The notes below the pieces were generated by a model that saw only the letters and a list, made by a program, of their open reading frames with translations, did not search any database and was not told where the DNA came from. DNA of 13,333 nt from Thermoleophilia bacterium (GTDB lineage Bacteria; Actinomycetota; Thermoleophilia; Gaiellales; Gaiellaceae), in NCBI GenBank assembly GCA_025933895.1, contig JAICZB010000037.1:1-13333 (forward strand). Reading direction: 5' to 3'. The translations under genes and the position numbers were made by a program. Below, piece after piece: positions 1 to 7,458 of the stretch. Each line of letters starts with the position of its first letter. Within the stretch, counting starts at the first letter, position 1.

Positions 1-2
1 CC

Positions 3-461
3 GAGCCGGTGCTCCCGGCCGGCCTCCGGATCGAGCCCGTCACCGACGACAATGCGCGCGCGTTCCACGAAGCTCTCGAGGAGGCTTTCGCGGAGCACTG
101 GGAACACCGGCCTGAGCCGTTCGACGCGTGGTGGACGCGGCAGGTCGCGAAGCCCGATCACGATCCGTCGCTCTGGTTCGCCGTGTGCAACGGCGACGAG
201 GTGGCGGCGGCGACGCGAAACGACCCCGAGCGGGCGGGCGGCGGCTGGATCGGGGCGCTGGGCGTACGGCCCCGCTTCCGCGGTCGCGGGCTCGCGAAGG
301 CGCTGCTCCTCCACAGCTTCCGCGAGTTCCACCGACGCGGACAGCGGCGCGTCGGTCTCGGCGTGGACTCGGAGAACGCGACGGGCGCGACCCAGCTCTA
401 CGAGAGCGTCGGCATGTCCGTCGATCAGGAGCAGATCGTGTGGGAGAGGGGACTCGGATGA
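3..461 (+). CDS. GNAT-family N-acetyltransferase, C-terminal part (cut by window edge)
   Basis: GNAT acyl-CoA-dependent acetyltransferase; substrate unknown. The acetyl-CoA pyrophosphate-binding loop is visible as RFRGRGLAKALL, preceded by the usual strand (WIGALGVRP) and followed by the strand GLGVDSENATGATQLYESVGM typical of the family's end. The frame is open to the left edge, and the GTG at position 9 is only the first possible start. The segment looks like the second GNAT domain of the tandem-GNAT proteins common in actinobacteria (mycothiol-synthase/Eis-like architecture), so the real gene probably begins upstream. That is inference from domain style, since the first domain is not visible. 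Its stop codon overlaps the start of the next gene (ATGA at 458-461), so the two are probably co-translated. Family call is firm; substrate is not. Confidence 0.85.
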   Translation, partial: EPVLPAGLRIEPVTDDNARAFHEALEEAFAEHWEHRPEPFDAWWTRQVAKPDHDPSLWFAVCNGDEVAAATRNDPERAGGGWIGALGVRPRFRGRGLAKALLLHSFREFHRRGQRRVGLGVDSENATGATQLYESVGMSVDQEQIVWERGLG

Positions 462-1225
462 GTCTGCTTCGCGCCCGCTGCCCCAGTTGTCGCACGCTCA
501 CGGCGGTCGCGGTCGGCGAGGACTACGAGTGCCACTCGTGCGGCCGGTCTTTCGGCGCCGGGCTCGTCCGCGTGCCACGCGCGTGGGGCGACGGCGGCGA
601 GCCGATGGTCGAGGCGGCCTCGCTTGCGCTCGACTACCCGGAGGTGGCGGTGGTCGAGGAGGAGACGCTCGCGATGCAGACGCTCGCCGTGGCCTCCGAC
701 CTCGCGGCGCGCCCGATCGTCCTCGGCGGCTGTTGCTGCTCCCACGTCGGCGCGGTCGAGGGCCTCCACGCGCGGCACGGCCGGGTCGCGGTCCTCTGGC
801 TCGACGCGCACGGCGACCTGAACACGCCAGAGACGTCCCCTTCCGGCAACGAGTGGGGGATGCCGCTACGCATGCTGCTAGACCGCGGCACGATCGCCGC
901 GGAGGACGTCGTCCTCTGGGGGCCGCGCAACCTCGACCCGCCCGAGGAGGAGTTCATCGCCGGCGCGGGGATCGGGGACGACCCCGATGTGTTGCTGCAG
1001 CGCGCGGATGCGATCTACGTCGCCCTCGACTGCGACGTCTTCGACCCGGACGCGCTTGCAGTCTTCATGCCCGAGCCCGGCGGCCCGTCGCTGGAGGAGG
1101 TCGAGCGGCTCCTCGAGCGCGTGAGGGACAGCGGGAAACTCGTCGGCGTGGGGTTCACGGGTCTCGCGCCCGACCCGGCGAACGTAGAGAAGCTCGAGCG
1201 CCTAGCGTCCGCGCTCGGCTACTAG
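458..1225 (+). CDS. Arginase/agmatinase-fold protein with N-terminal zinc ribbon
   Basis: Ureohydrolase-fold protein of 255 residues. An N-terminal zinc ribbon is made by C8xxC11 and C25xxC28. The arginase-like core follows: GGCCCSH at 90-96, DAHGDLN at 116-122, SPSGNEWGMPL, and DCD at 191-193 in LDCDVFDPD. The Asp/His residues of DAHGD and DxD match known Mn ligands of arginases. The first ligand motif, normally GGDHS, reads GGCCC, so the conserved His is replaced by Cys; the C-terminal Glu motif is also absent (GFTGLAP). It may therefore bind another metal or act on a substrate other than arginine or agmatine. The ATG at 458 overlaps the upstream stop and has the purine-rich Shine-Dalgarno GGGAGAGGGG at 442-451. 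Family assignment is confident; enzymatic activity is uncertain. Confidence 0.82.
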   Translation: MSLLRARCPSCRTLTAVAVGEDYECHSCGRSFGAGLVRVPRAWGDGGEPMVEAASLALDYPEVAVVEEETLAMQTLAVASDLAARPIVLGGCCCSHVGAVEGLHARHGRVAVLWLDAHGDLNTPETSPSGNEWGMPLRMLLDRGTIAAEDVVLWGPRNLDPPEEEFIAGAGIGDDPDVLLQRADAIYVALDCDVFDPDALAVFMPEPGGPSLEEVERLLERVRDSGKLVGVGFTGLAPDPANVEKLERLASALGY

Positions 1226-1283
1226 GAGGGTCTAGCTCTAGGGCGTGTGTCTCGTGATCAAGCCGGATGAGAGGAGGCGGACC

Positions 1284-2201
1284 TCAGGACCGGAGACTCT
1301 TCGGTGGCCAGTTCTTCGGGTCGGTGGTCCGGCCTCGTCTGCTGAGCGGCATGCGGTCGCGGGGGAAGCAGGAGGCGAGGACTGTGCCGTCGGCTCGGAT
1401 GCGGATCGCCATCAGGCCCGGCATGGCGGTGAACTCCTCCGGGGTGTTCCCTCGATGGACGGGGACGCTCATCGCAAGCGGCGGGCCTTTGTAGCTGTGG
1501 TTGGCGCGGCAGGTGACGAGGTCGCCTGGCCGTAGCACTCCGGGCGCGAATGTGTGGGTGTGGCTCATGGCAACGAAGCGGTGGCGCCGCGGTTCGAGAC
1601 GAACAACGGGCTTTCCGTATCGCGTGGCGAGGCCGAGCTTGGCCACCAGCGGTACGTCCGTCGCGAAGATGCCGCCGCCGCCGAAGTGGACGGCCTTCCC
1701 GTTCACGCCGCCGGTGATCTTGAAGTAGTCGGGGCCGTTGGCCGGGCAAAGCTTTGCAGGATGCGAGTGACAGACTTGCATGAGCGGGCCTCCGACCGGC
1801 ATCCCAAGACCGCCGAAAGAGATCGCCGGGCTGCTGGGTACGTAGGGCTTTGGATTCGTGACGAGGCTGGGCTGCTCGGCGATCGCCGCACAGGCCTTGG
1901 CAGGATCCGCCACGTTGCCGCTGGCCGGATCGCATCTGAGATGGAACAGCGCCCGCCCGCCGTTCCCCTGGGGCAGGATTCTGTGGCCGGGGAAGCCTTC
2001 ACTCACAACGAGTATGGTGAGGTTTGCCGGTATCGGGGCTACCGACCCCCGACCTCGCAGCTCAACGGTGAGCGCCGCGGCGGCCGCAGCAGCAACCGCC
2101 ACGATCAGCGCCACGAGCAGCCGCCGCAGTCTCGCTCGCCGCTTTGCCTCCGCCATCAGCGGATCGAGCGAGATGGGCAGACGCGGCACACGCACGGTCA
2201 T
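1284..2201 (-). CDS. Membrane-anchored secreted protein with subtilisin-inhibitor-like (SSI-like) region
   Basis: Protein of 305 residues with a basic N-terminus (LMAEAKRRARLRRL) and one hydrophobic segment at about 28-46, so most of the chain is probably outside the membrane. The middle resembles Streptomyces subtilisin inhibitors. C90DPASGN...AKAC104 copies the first SSI disulfide segment, and GPDYFKITGGVNGKAVHF resembles the SSI strand pattern GPxxAxVTGxxNGKxV. Two more cysteines (in MQVCHSH and AKLCPAN) could form a second bridge. The final SSI Cys/Arg-Trp segment is missing, and a C-terminal region of about 120 residues without recognisable domain is added. Inhibitor activity is therefore only a possibility. 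The start at 2201 was preferred to the upstream ATG at 2237 because a strong promoter lies between them. It is transcribed divergently from accD. Confidence 0.65.
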   Translation of the reverse strand: MTVRVPRLPISLDPLMAEAKRRARLRRLLVALIVAVAAAAAAALTVELRGRGSVAPIPANLTILVVSEGFPGHRILPQGNGGRALFHLRCDPASGNVADPAKACAAIAEQPSLVTNPKPYVPSSPAISFGGLGMPVGGPLMQVCHSHPAKLCPANGPDYFKITGGVNGKAVHFGGGGIFATDVPLVAKLGLATRYGKPVVRLEPRRHRFVAMSHTHTFAPGVLRPGDLVTCRANHSYKGPPLAMSVPVHRGNTPEEFTAMPGLMAIRIRADGTVLASCFPRDRMPLSRRGRTTDPKNWPPKSLRS

Positions 2202-2207
2202 AGAACT

Positions 2208-2237
2208 ATTATCGCTAGCACCAGACCACCACGTCAA
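2208..2237 (-). promoter_or_regulatory. Sigma70-type promoter giving a leaderless mRNA for the SSI-like gene
   Basis: Reading the reverse strand, TTGACG (2237-2232), an 18-nt spacer and GATAAT (2213-2208) form a near-consensus promoter. Only 6 nt separate the -10 box from the ATG at 2201, so the predicted transcription start falls on or next to the start codon, leaving no room for a Shine-Dalgarno. This geometry also fixes the start codon of the gene. Confidence 0.7.
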
Positions 2238-2333
2238 GCGAGGCTTTCGTGGGCCCTCCTGCCGCCTCTACGTTACGGCACGTGCAGATGTCACACCGCG
2301 CCGCTTCGCAACCTCCCTCCCGGACCCGAGGTC

Positions 2334-2339
2334 TAAGCT
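2334..2339 (+). promoter_or_regulatory. Probable -10 box of accD (leaderless arrangement)
   Basis: TAAGCT lies 6 nt before the GTG of accD and keeps the T-A and final T that are most conserved in -10 boxes. No convincing -35 hexamer was seen. No Shine-Dalgarno precedes the GTG, which agrees with a leaderless transcript. Confidence 0.4.
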
Positions 2340-2345
2340 GCTGCC

Positions 2346-3182
2346 GTGGCCAAGATCGACGTTTCCGTCGAGACCGACGACCAGCCGAGCCCTCCCCCGA
2401 GTCACCCGAACACCTGCCCGAGCTGCCACTCGCACTACCGCGACGACGAGCTCGAGCGCAGCCTCTGGGTGTGCGAGCAGTGCGGCCACCACTTCCCGAT
2501 GCGGGCGCGGGCCAGGATCGCTTCGCTTGCCGACGACGGTTCCTTCGCCGAGGAGGCGACCGAGCTGCATTCCGAGGATCCGCTCGGCTTCTTCGACCTC
2601 CGTCCCTACACCGAGCGGCTCGCCGAGGCGGAGATGAAGACCGGCCTTGCCGACGCGATGGTGATCGGCCGCGCGGCGATCGAGGGGCGGCAGTGCGAGC
2701 TCGCGGTCATGGACTTCGCCTTCATGGGCGGCTCGATGGGGAGCGTCGTCGGCGAGAAGTTGTCCCGGGCCTGCGACTCCGCCGCGGAGGCGGAGATGCC
2801 CCTGGTCACCGTGACGAGCTCCGGCGGCGCCCGGATGCAGGAGGGGATCCTCGCCCTCATGCAGCTGCCGAAGACCGTTGCTGCCGTGGAGGACCTGCAC
2901 GACTCCGGCCAGGCGCTCCTCTGCGTGATGGCGCACCCGACGACCGGCGGCGTACTCGCGAGCTTCGCGACCCTCGGCGACGTCGTGCTCGCGGAGCCGA
3001 ACGCGCTCATGTCGTTCGCCGGCCCGCGCGTGGTCCAGGAGATCACCCGCGAGAAGCTGCCCGACGACTTCGGCCGGGCCGAGCAGAACCTTCGCTACGG
3101 CCAGATCGACGCGATCGTCCCGCGTCCCGAACTGAAGCCGACCCTGTCCCGTCTCCTGAGACTGTTCGATGCCCCCGACTGA
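2346..3182 (+). CDS. accD: Acetyl-CoA carboxylase carboxyltransferase subunit beta
   Basis: Beta subunit of the carboxyltransferase half of acetyl-CoA carboxylase. Together with AccA it transfers the carboxyl group from carboxybiotin to acetyl-CoA to make malonyl-CoA for fatty-acid synthesis, in the cytoplasm. The 278 residues match the family's usual length. An N-terminal zinc ribbon (C24xxC27, C43xxC46) is followed by the crotonase-like core with FMGGSMGSVVGEK, TSSGGARMQEG and the glycine-rich TTGGVLASFATLGD, all hallmarks of bacterial AccD. The GTG start is supported by the -10-like box 6 nt upstream and lies directly ahead of the conserved part. The 3' end overlaps accA by 14 nt, so the two subunits are coupled. 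No biotin carrier or biotin carboxylase gene is in the window. Confidence 0.96.
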   Translation: MAKIDVSVETDDQPSPPPSHPNTCPSCHSHYRDDELERSLWVCEQCGHHFPMRARARIASLADDGSFAEEATELHSEDPLGFFDLRPYTERLAEAEMKTGLADAMVIGRAAIEGRQCELAVMDFAFMGGSMGSVVGEKLSRACDSAAEAEMPLVTVTSSGGARMQEGILALMQLPKTVAAVEDLHDSGQALLCVMAHPTTGGVLASFATLGDVVLAEPNALMSFAGPRVVQEITREKLPDDFGRAEQNLRYGQIDAIVPRPELKPTLSRLLRLFDAPD

Positions 3183-4104
3183 GCACGAGCTGCGGCTACG
3201 CGAGCGGCTCGGGCGGCTGAGGAACCTGCCGCTGCTCGGCGGCACGCGGATCTCCGGCGAGCTCGAGCGGTTGCAGCGGCAGATCGCCCGGATCGGCGAG
3301 GAGGCGACCGACGAGGAGGTCTGGCGCAAGGTCGAGCTTGCCCGCCACGACGACCGGCCGTACACGCTCGACTACGTCGAGCGCCTGCTCGACGACTGGT
3401 TCGAGCTGCACGGCGACCGGGCACTCGGCGACGACGGCGCGATGATCGCCGGCCTCGGCAAGCTCGACGGGCGCACGGTCGTCCTCGTCGGCCAGCAGAA
3501 GGGACGCGACATCCACGAGCGCGCGAGCCGCCGCTTCGGGATGCCGAACCCGGAGGGCTACCGCAAGGCATGGCACGCGATGGAGCTCGCCGACCGCCAT
3601 GGCTTCCCCGTCATCACGCTCGTGGACACGCCGGGCGCGTATCCGGGCGTCGTCGCCGAGCAGCACGGCCAGGGCGCCGCGATCGCGCGCTCGCAGTCGA
3701 TCATGGCGCGGCTGAAGGTGCCGACCGTGGCCTGCGTGATCGGAGAGGGCGGCTCGGGCGGGGCGATCGCCATCGCGCTCGCAGACCGCGTGCTGATGCA
3801 GGAAAACGCGATCTATTCCGTCATCTCGCCCGAGGGCTGCGCGGCGATTCTCTGGCGGGACGCCGGCCAGGCGAAGAAGGCCGCGGCGGCGTTCCGGCCC
3901 GATGCCATTCACTGCCTCGAGCTCCGTGTGATCGACGAGATCGTCCCCGAGCCGGTGGGCGGGGCGCACATCGATCCGGACATGGCCGCGCGGCTCCTGG
4001 GCCAGGCGCTGCGCGAATCGCTGGCCGACCTCGACGGGGTACCGGGCGACGATCTTCGCCGGCGGCGCCGCGCGCGCTTCCGCTCGCTCGGCGTCTTCGC
4101 TTGA
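3169..4104 (+). CDS. accA: Acetyl-CoA carboxylase carboxyltransferase subunit alpha
   Basis: Alpha subunit of acetyl-CoA carboxylase carboxyltransferase, partner of AccD, which lies immediately upstream. Visible family signatures are the N-terminal helical segment ending in RPYTLDYVE, GDRALGDDGAMIAGLG, GQQKGRD, FGMPNPEGYRKA, the oxyanion-hole region VDTPGAYPGVVAEQHGQG, GEGGSGGAIAIALADRVLM and SPEGCAAILWRD. At 311 residues it is a normal length for AccA. The ATG at 3169 lies inside the 3' end of accD, and no separate Shine-Dalgarno is evident, as expected for coupled translation. Separate alpha and beta polypeptides are unlike the fused AccD-type carboxyltransferases of most actinobacteria, which is one reason to place the source outside the classical actinobacterial orders. 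Confidence 0.96.
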   Translation: MPPTEHELRLRERLGRLRNLPLLGGTRISGELERLQRQIARIGEEATDEEVWRKVELARHDDRPYTLDYVERLLDDWFELHGDRALGDDGAMIAGLGKLDGRTVVLVGQQKGRDIHERASRRFGMPNPEGYRKAWHAMELADRHGFPVITLVDTPGAYPGVVAEQHGQGAAIARSQSIMARLKVPTVACVIGEGGSGGAIAIALADRVLMQENAIYSVISPEGCAAILWRDAGQAKKAAAAFRPDAIHCLELRVIDEIVPEPVGGAHIDPDMAARLLGQALRESLADLDGVPGDDLRRRRRARFRSLGVFA

Positions 4105-4130
4105 AGCAGCTTAGGATAGGTTTGCATAGT
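4101..4130 (+). promoter_or_regulatory. Possible promoter of the ku-ligD operon
   Basis: TTGAAG (4101-4106), an 18-nt spacer and CATAGT (4125-4130) form a moderate sigma70-like match in a stretch that is A/T-richer than its surroundings, just after accA. The predicted start near 4137 would give a 5' leader of about 150 nt containing the DnaA-box-like cluster. Either hexamer could be chance. Confidence 0.3.
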
Positions 4131-4153
4131 TTGCGGCCGCGTCCGGAGGCGCG

Positions 4154-4183
4154 CTGTCCACACCGTCCACAGGCTTATCCCCG
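4154..4183 (+). promoter_or_regulatory. Cluster of three DnaA-box-like 9-mers upstream of ku
   Basis: CTGTCCACA (4154-4162) is directly followed by CCGTCCACA (4163-4171), and TTATCCCCG lies 3 nt further on (4175-4183). The actinobacterial DnaA-box consensus is TTGTCCACA and the E. coli one TTATCCACA; the first 9-mer differs from TTGTCCACA at one base, the others at two. All are in the same orientation. DnaA binding here is inferred only from the sequence match. Confidence 0.35.
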
Positions 4184-4284
4184 CCATGTATTCGTTGTGT
4201 AAACGGCAGGCATACGACTCGAAACCGGGAAACGAGCCGCCGCGGACCCGTTTTCGAGCCCGGATCGAGGGGGACGAAGACGCC

Positions 4285-5082
4285 ATGGCGCCGCGTCCGA
4301 TCTGGAGCGGGACGGTCTCCTTCGGTCTCGTCAGCATCCCCGTCCGGATGTTGACGGCGACGAGCTCGAAGGACCTCCGATTCCACTTCGTCGACAGGCA
4401 CGACCTCGAGCCGATCGGCTATGACAAGGTGCGGAAGGACACGGGCGAGCACGTCGACCCGGACGACGTGGTGCGCGCGTTCGAGCTCGAGAAGGGCCGG
4501 TTCGTCCCGATCGACCCGGAGGATCTCGACCGGCTCGACGTCGAGCTGACGCATTCCGTCGACATCTGCGACTTCGTCTGCCTCGACGAGATCGACCCGA
4601 TCTACTTCCGGCAGGCTTACTACCTCGTGCCGCAGGACGGCGGCGAGAAGCCGTATCGGCTGCTCGCCGAGGCGCTCGAGGAGACGGGCCGCGTCGGGAT
4701 CGCGAAGGTCGTGATCCGCAACAAGCAGCACCTCGCGTGCCTCCGTCCTTACGAGAAGGTGCTCGTGATCGAGACGATGTACTACGCCGACGAGGTGCGG
4801 CGGCCGGCGGACGTCGCCGGCGAGGCCGTCGCCGAGAATGGGCTCCTAAAGGCCGAGGTCGAGATGGCGAAGTCCCTCGTCGAGAACCTCAGCGCGGAGT
4901 TCGATCCCGAGCGCTACGACGACACGTACCGCTCCGAGCTCCTCGAGCTGATCCGCTCGAAGGCGGAAGGTACGCCGCTGCCCGAGCCCCATGAGGAGGA
5001 GGCGCAGGTCGTCGACCTGATGCAGGCGCTGCGCGAGTCCGTCGAGCGGACGCAACGCTCACGCGCTAGAAAAGCTTCGTGA
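4285..5082 (+). CDS. ku: Ku, DNA end-binding protein of bacterial NHEJ
   Basis: Bacterial Ku forms a ring-shaped homodimer that threads onto DNA double-strand ends and recruits LigD. The opening PRPIWSGTVSFGLVSIPVRM is the standard start of the Ku core. Further signatures are DEIDPIYFRQAYYLVPQDGGEKPYRLL (split here as DEIDPIYF and AYYLVP), GIAKVVIRNKQHLACLRPYE and YYADEVR. The 265 residues fit the family range, and a short basic tail (RTQRSRARKAS) may serve as the extra DNA or LigD contact of bacterial Ku proteins. The ATG at 4285 was chosen because the family's conserved N-terminus begins there and a GAGGGGGA Shine-Dalgarno lies about 10 nt upstream. The in-frame ATG at 4186 would add a non-conserved stretch. 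The stop overlaps the ligD GTG by 4 nt. Confidence 0.95.
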   Translation: MAPRPIWSGTVSFGLVSIPVRMLTATSSKDLRFHFVDRHDLEPIGYDKVRKDTGEHVDPDDVVRAFELEKGRFVPIDPEDLDRLDVELTHSVDICDFVCLDEIDPIYFRQAYYLVPQDGGEKPYRLLAEALEETGRVGIAKVVIRNKQHLACLRPYEKVLVIETMYYADEVRRPADVAGEAVAENGLLKAEVEMAKSLVENLSAEFDPERYDDTYRSELLELIRSKAEGTPLPEPHEEEAQVVDLMQALRESVERTQRSRARKAS

Positions 5083-7412
5083 GCAAGAAGCTCTCGGAGT
5101 ACGAGCGCAAGCGAAAACGCACCAAGACGCCCGAGCCGTTCGGCGACAAGCGCGGGAAGCGAAAGCCGAAGGGGCCGGTCTTCGTCGTGCAGCGGCACGA
5201 CGCGCGGCGGCTCCATTACGACTTCCGGCTCGAGCGCGACGGCGTTCTCGCGTCGTGGGCGGTGCCGAAGGGCGTGCCGCTCGCCCCGGGCGAGCAGCAC
5301 CTCGCCGTCCACGTCGAGGACCATCCGCTCGAGTACGGCAGCTTCGAGGGCGAGATCCCGAAGGGCAACTACGGCGCGGGAACGGTCGAGATCTGGGACC
5401 GCGGCACGTACGAGCTGCTCGAGGAGAAGCGCGACGGCGGTCTCACGGTGCGGCTGCACGGGGAGCGCCTGGACGGGACGTGGGCGCTCGTCCCGGCACA
5501 CCTGTCGGGCGACGAGAAGAACTGGCTCATCCTCCGCAAGCGGGACGACGGGGCGGCTCCGGCGCGCGAGCACAGACGGTACTCCCCGATGCTCGCCTCG
5601 CCGGTGGAGAAGCTCCCGTCGGGCGACGGCTGGGTGTTCGAGCCGAAGTGGGACGGCTATCGCGCGCTCGGTTATGTCCGCGGCGGCGAGGCGACGCTCT
5701 GGTCGCGCCGCGGCAACGACCTGTCCGAACGCTTCGGCGTTGTCGCGAAGGAGCTCCCGAAGGCGCTTCGCTCGCCGGACGCGGTCGTCGACGGAGAGGT
5801 GTGCGCGCTCGACGAGCAGGGGCGCCCGAGCTTCTCGGCCATGCAGCAGGGCAAGCCGGGCACGCAGCTCGTCTACGAGATCTTCGACCTGCTCGAGCTC
5901 GACGGAGCACCGGTCGTCGATCTCCCGCTGACCGAGCGACGCGAACGGCTCGAAGGGCTGCTCGCTCCGTCGGGCGTCGTCCAGCTGTCCGGCGTCTTCG
6001 ACGACGGAGAGGCACTGTTCGAGGCGGCGCGCGAGCAGCGGCTCGAGGGCGTGGTGGCGAAGCGCGCGACCTCGCGCTACCAGGAGGGAAGGCGCAACCG
6101 CGACTGGCAGAAGATCAAGACGCACGGCAGGCAGGAGTTCGTCATCTGCGGCTGGACGAAGGGCCAGGGCCGCCGCGAAGCTAGCTTCGGCTCGCTCGTC
6201 CTCGGCGTCCGCCGCGGCGGCCAGTTTGCGTGGGTCGGCAACTGCGGTACGGGCTTCAGCGAGCGCGACATCGACGAGCTCCTCGCCAAGCTCGAGCCTC
6301 TCCGCCGCGCGACGACGCCGTTCCCGGCCGAGCCGAAGATGGCGAAGGTGCGGAAGGGCGCGGTCGTCTGGGTCGAGCCCGAGCTCGTGTGTGAGGTCGA
6401 GTTCGCCGAGTGGACGCACGACGGCCACCTGCGTGCTCCGTCGTTCCAGGGCCTCCGGGGCGACAAGCCGGCGCGCTCGGTGCGTCGCGAGGACCCGGTC
6501 GAGGCGACGGACCACGGCGTCCGGCTGTCCAACCTCGACAAGCCCTTCTGGCCGGAAGACGACCCGAGCGGCGGGCTCACCAAGGGCGACCTGATCGACT
6601 ACTACCGTGCGGTGGCGCCGGTCGTCGTCCCTCACCTCCGCGAGAGGCCGTTCACGATGCGCCGCTACCCCGACGGCGCGTACGGCAAGGCGTTCTTCCA
6701 GAAGGACGCGCCGAAGGGTATGCCGGAGTGGATCCCGCGCTTCCGCGTGCAGGTCTCGACCCGCGAGCGGCCGCCGAAGCGCCGGTGGATCGACGCACCG
6801 CTGGTGAACGACGAGCCGGCGCTTCTCTGGATGGTGAACATGGGCTGCATCGACCTCAACGCCTGGTACTCGCGGGTCGACAAGCCCGATCGGCCCGACT
6901 TCGTCCTCTTCGACCTCGATCCGTCACCGGACGTCGGCTTCCCCGAGGTGGTGCAGGTCGCGCTCCTCGTCAAGCAGGCGCTCGACGCGCTCGGTCTCGC
7001 CTCCTTCCCGAAGACGTCGAGCGCGGAGGGCATGCACGTGCTCGTGCCGGTGGAGCGGCGCTACACGTATGCGCAGACGCGCGAGCTCTGCGAGATCGTG
7101 GCGGGGGCGCTCGCGCGCACGCACCGCGGGCTGGTGACGACGGAGTGGTCGAAGGCGAAGCGCCGCGGCGTCCTGATCGACGCGAACCAGAACGGCGAAG
7201 GAAAGACGATCGCGTCGGTCTACTCGGTGCGGCCGCGTCCGGGAGCTCCCGTATCCACGCCGCTTCGCTGGGAGGAGGTCGGCGGGTCGCTCGACCCGCG
7301 GCAGTTCACGATGGACGTCGTGCTCGAGCGGGTCCGGCGTCACGGCGATCTCTTCGAGGGCGTCCTCACCAAGCGCCAGCGGCTCGAACCGGCGTTGCGC
7401 GCCCTCCGCTGA
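5079..7412 (+). CDS. ligD: Multifunctional NHEJ DNA ligase LigD (phosphoesterase-ligase-polymerase)
   Basis: ATP-dependent ligase D, 777 residues, which processes and seals double-strand breaks with Ku. Three domains are visible. (1) 3'-phosphoesterase, about 30-155: H40, H46, D48, R50, H82 and Y86 match the known Pseudomonas aeruginosa LigD active-site set (H42, H48, D50, R52, H84, Y88) with a constant offset of two. (2) Ligase, about 180-470: nucleotidyl-transfer motif EPKWDGYR with K190 as the lysine that carries AMP, then DGEVCALDE, EGVVAKR and WQKIK. (3) Primase-polymerase, about 510-775: SNLDKPFWP, MRRYPDG, and the metal-binding pair D612/D614 in FDLDPSP. The order PE-LIG-POL is the Pseudomonas arrangement; mycobacterial LigD is POL-PE-LIG. 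The GTG overlaps the ku stop (GTGA). All key residues inspected are present, so it should be active. Confidence 0.96.
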   Translation: MSKKLSEYERKRKRTKTPEPFGDKRGKRKPKGPVFVVQRHDARRLHYDFRLERDGVLASWAVPKGVPLAPGEQHLAVHVEDHPLEYGSFEGEIPKGNYGAGTVEIWDRGTYELLEEKRDGGLTVRLHGERLDGTWALVPAHLSGDEKNWLILRKRDDGAAPAREHRRYSPMLASPVEKLPSGDGWVFEPKWDGYRALGYVRGGEATLWSRRGNDLSERFGVVAKELPKALRSPDAVVDGEVCALDEQGRPSFSAMQQGKPGTQLVYEIFDLLELDGAPVVDLPLTERRERLEGLLAPSGVVQLSGVFDDGEALFEAAREQRLEGVVAKRATSRYQEGRRNRDWQKIKTHGRQEFVICGWTKGQGRREASFGSLVLGVRRGGQFAWVGNCGTGFSERDIDELLAKLEPLRRATTPFPAEPKMAKVRKGAVVWVEPELVCEVEFAEWTHDGHLRAPSFQGLRGDKPARSVRREDPVEATDHGVRLSNLDKPFWPEDDPSGGLTKGDLIDYYRAVAPVVVPHLRERPFTMRRYPDGAYGKAFFQKDAPKGMPEWIPRFRVQVSTRERPPKRRWIDAPLVNDEPALLWMVNMGCIDLNAWYSRVDKPDRPDFVLFDLDPSPDVGFPEVVQVALLVKQALDALGLASFPKTSSAEGMHVLVPVERRYTYAQTRELCEIVAGALARTHRGLVTTEWSKAKRRGVLIDANQNGEGKTIASVYSVRPRPGAPVSTPLRWEEVGGSLDPRQFTMDVVLERVRRHGDLFEGVLTKRQRLEPALRALR

Positions 7413-7458
7413 CCCGACTCCTAAGGGATGCGGCCCGCGCTGCCGATGAGACCTTCAG

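Noticed and set aside
2268..3365. Reverse-strand open frame of 365 codons opposite accD/accA
   Set aside because: It spans two well-supported forward genes and shows no recognisable domain; it arises from codon bias.
4186..4284. Extended N-terminus for Ku from the ATG at 4186
   Set aside because: The added 33 residues are not part of the Ku fold and would cover the leader region; the ATG at 4285 has a Shine-Dalgarno and the conserved start.
4914..6635. Reverse-strand open frame of 573 codons opposite ligD
   Set aside because: It is the mirror of a high-GC gene; its translation is Arg/Leu/Val/Ala-biased without domain signatures, whereas the forward frame has complete LigD motifs.
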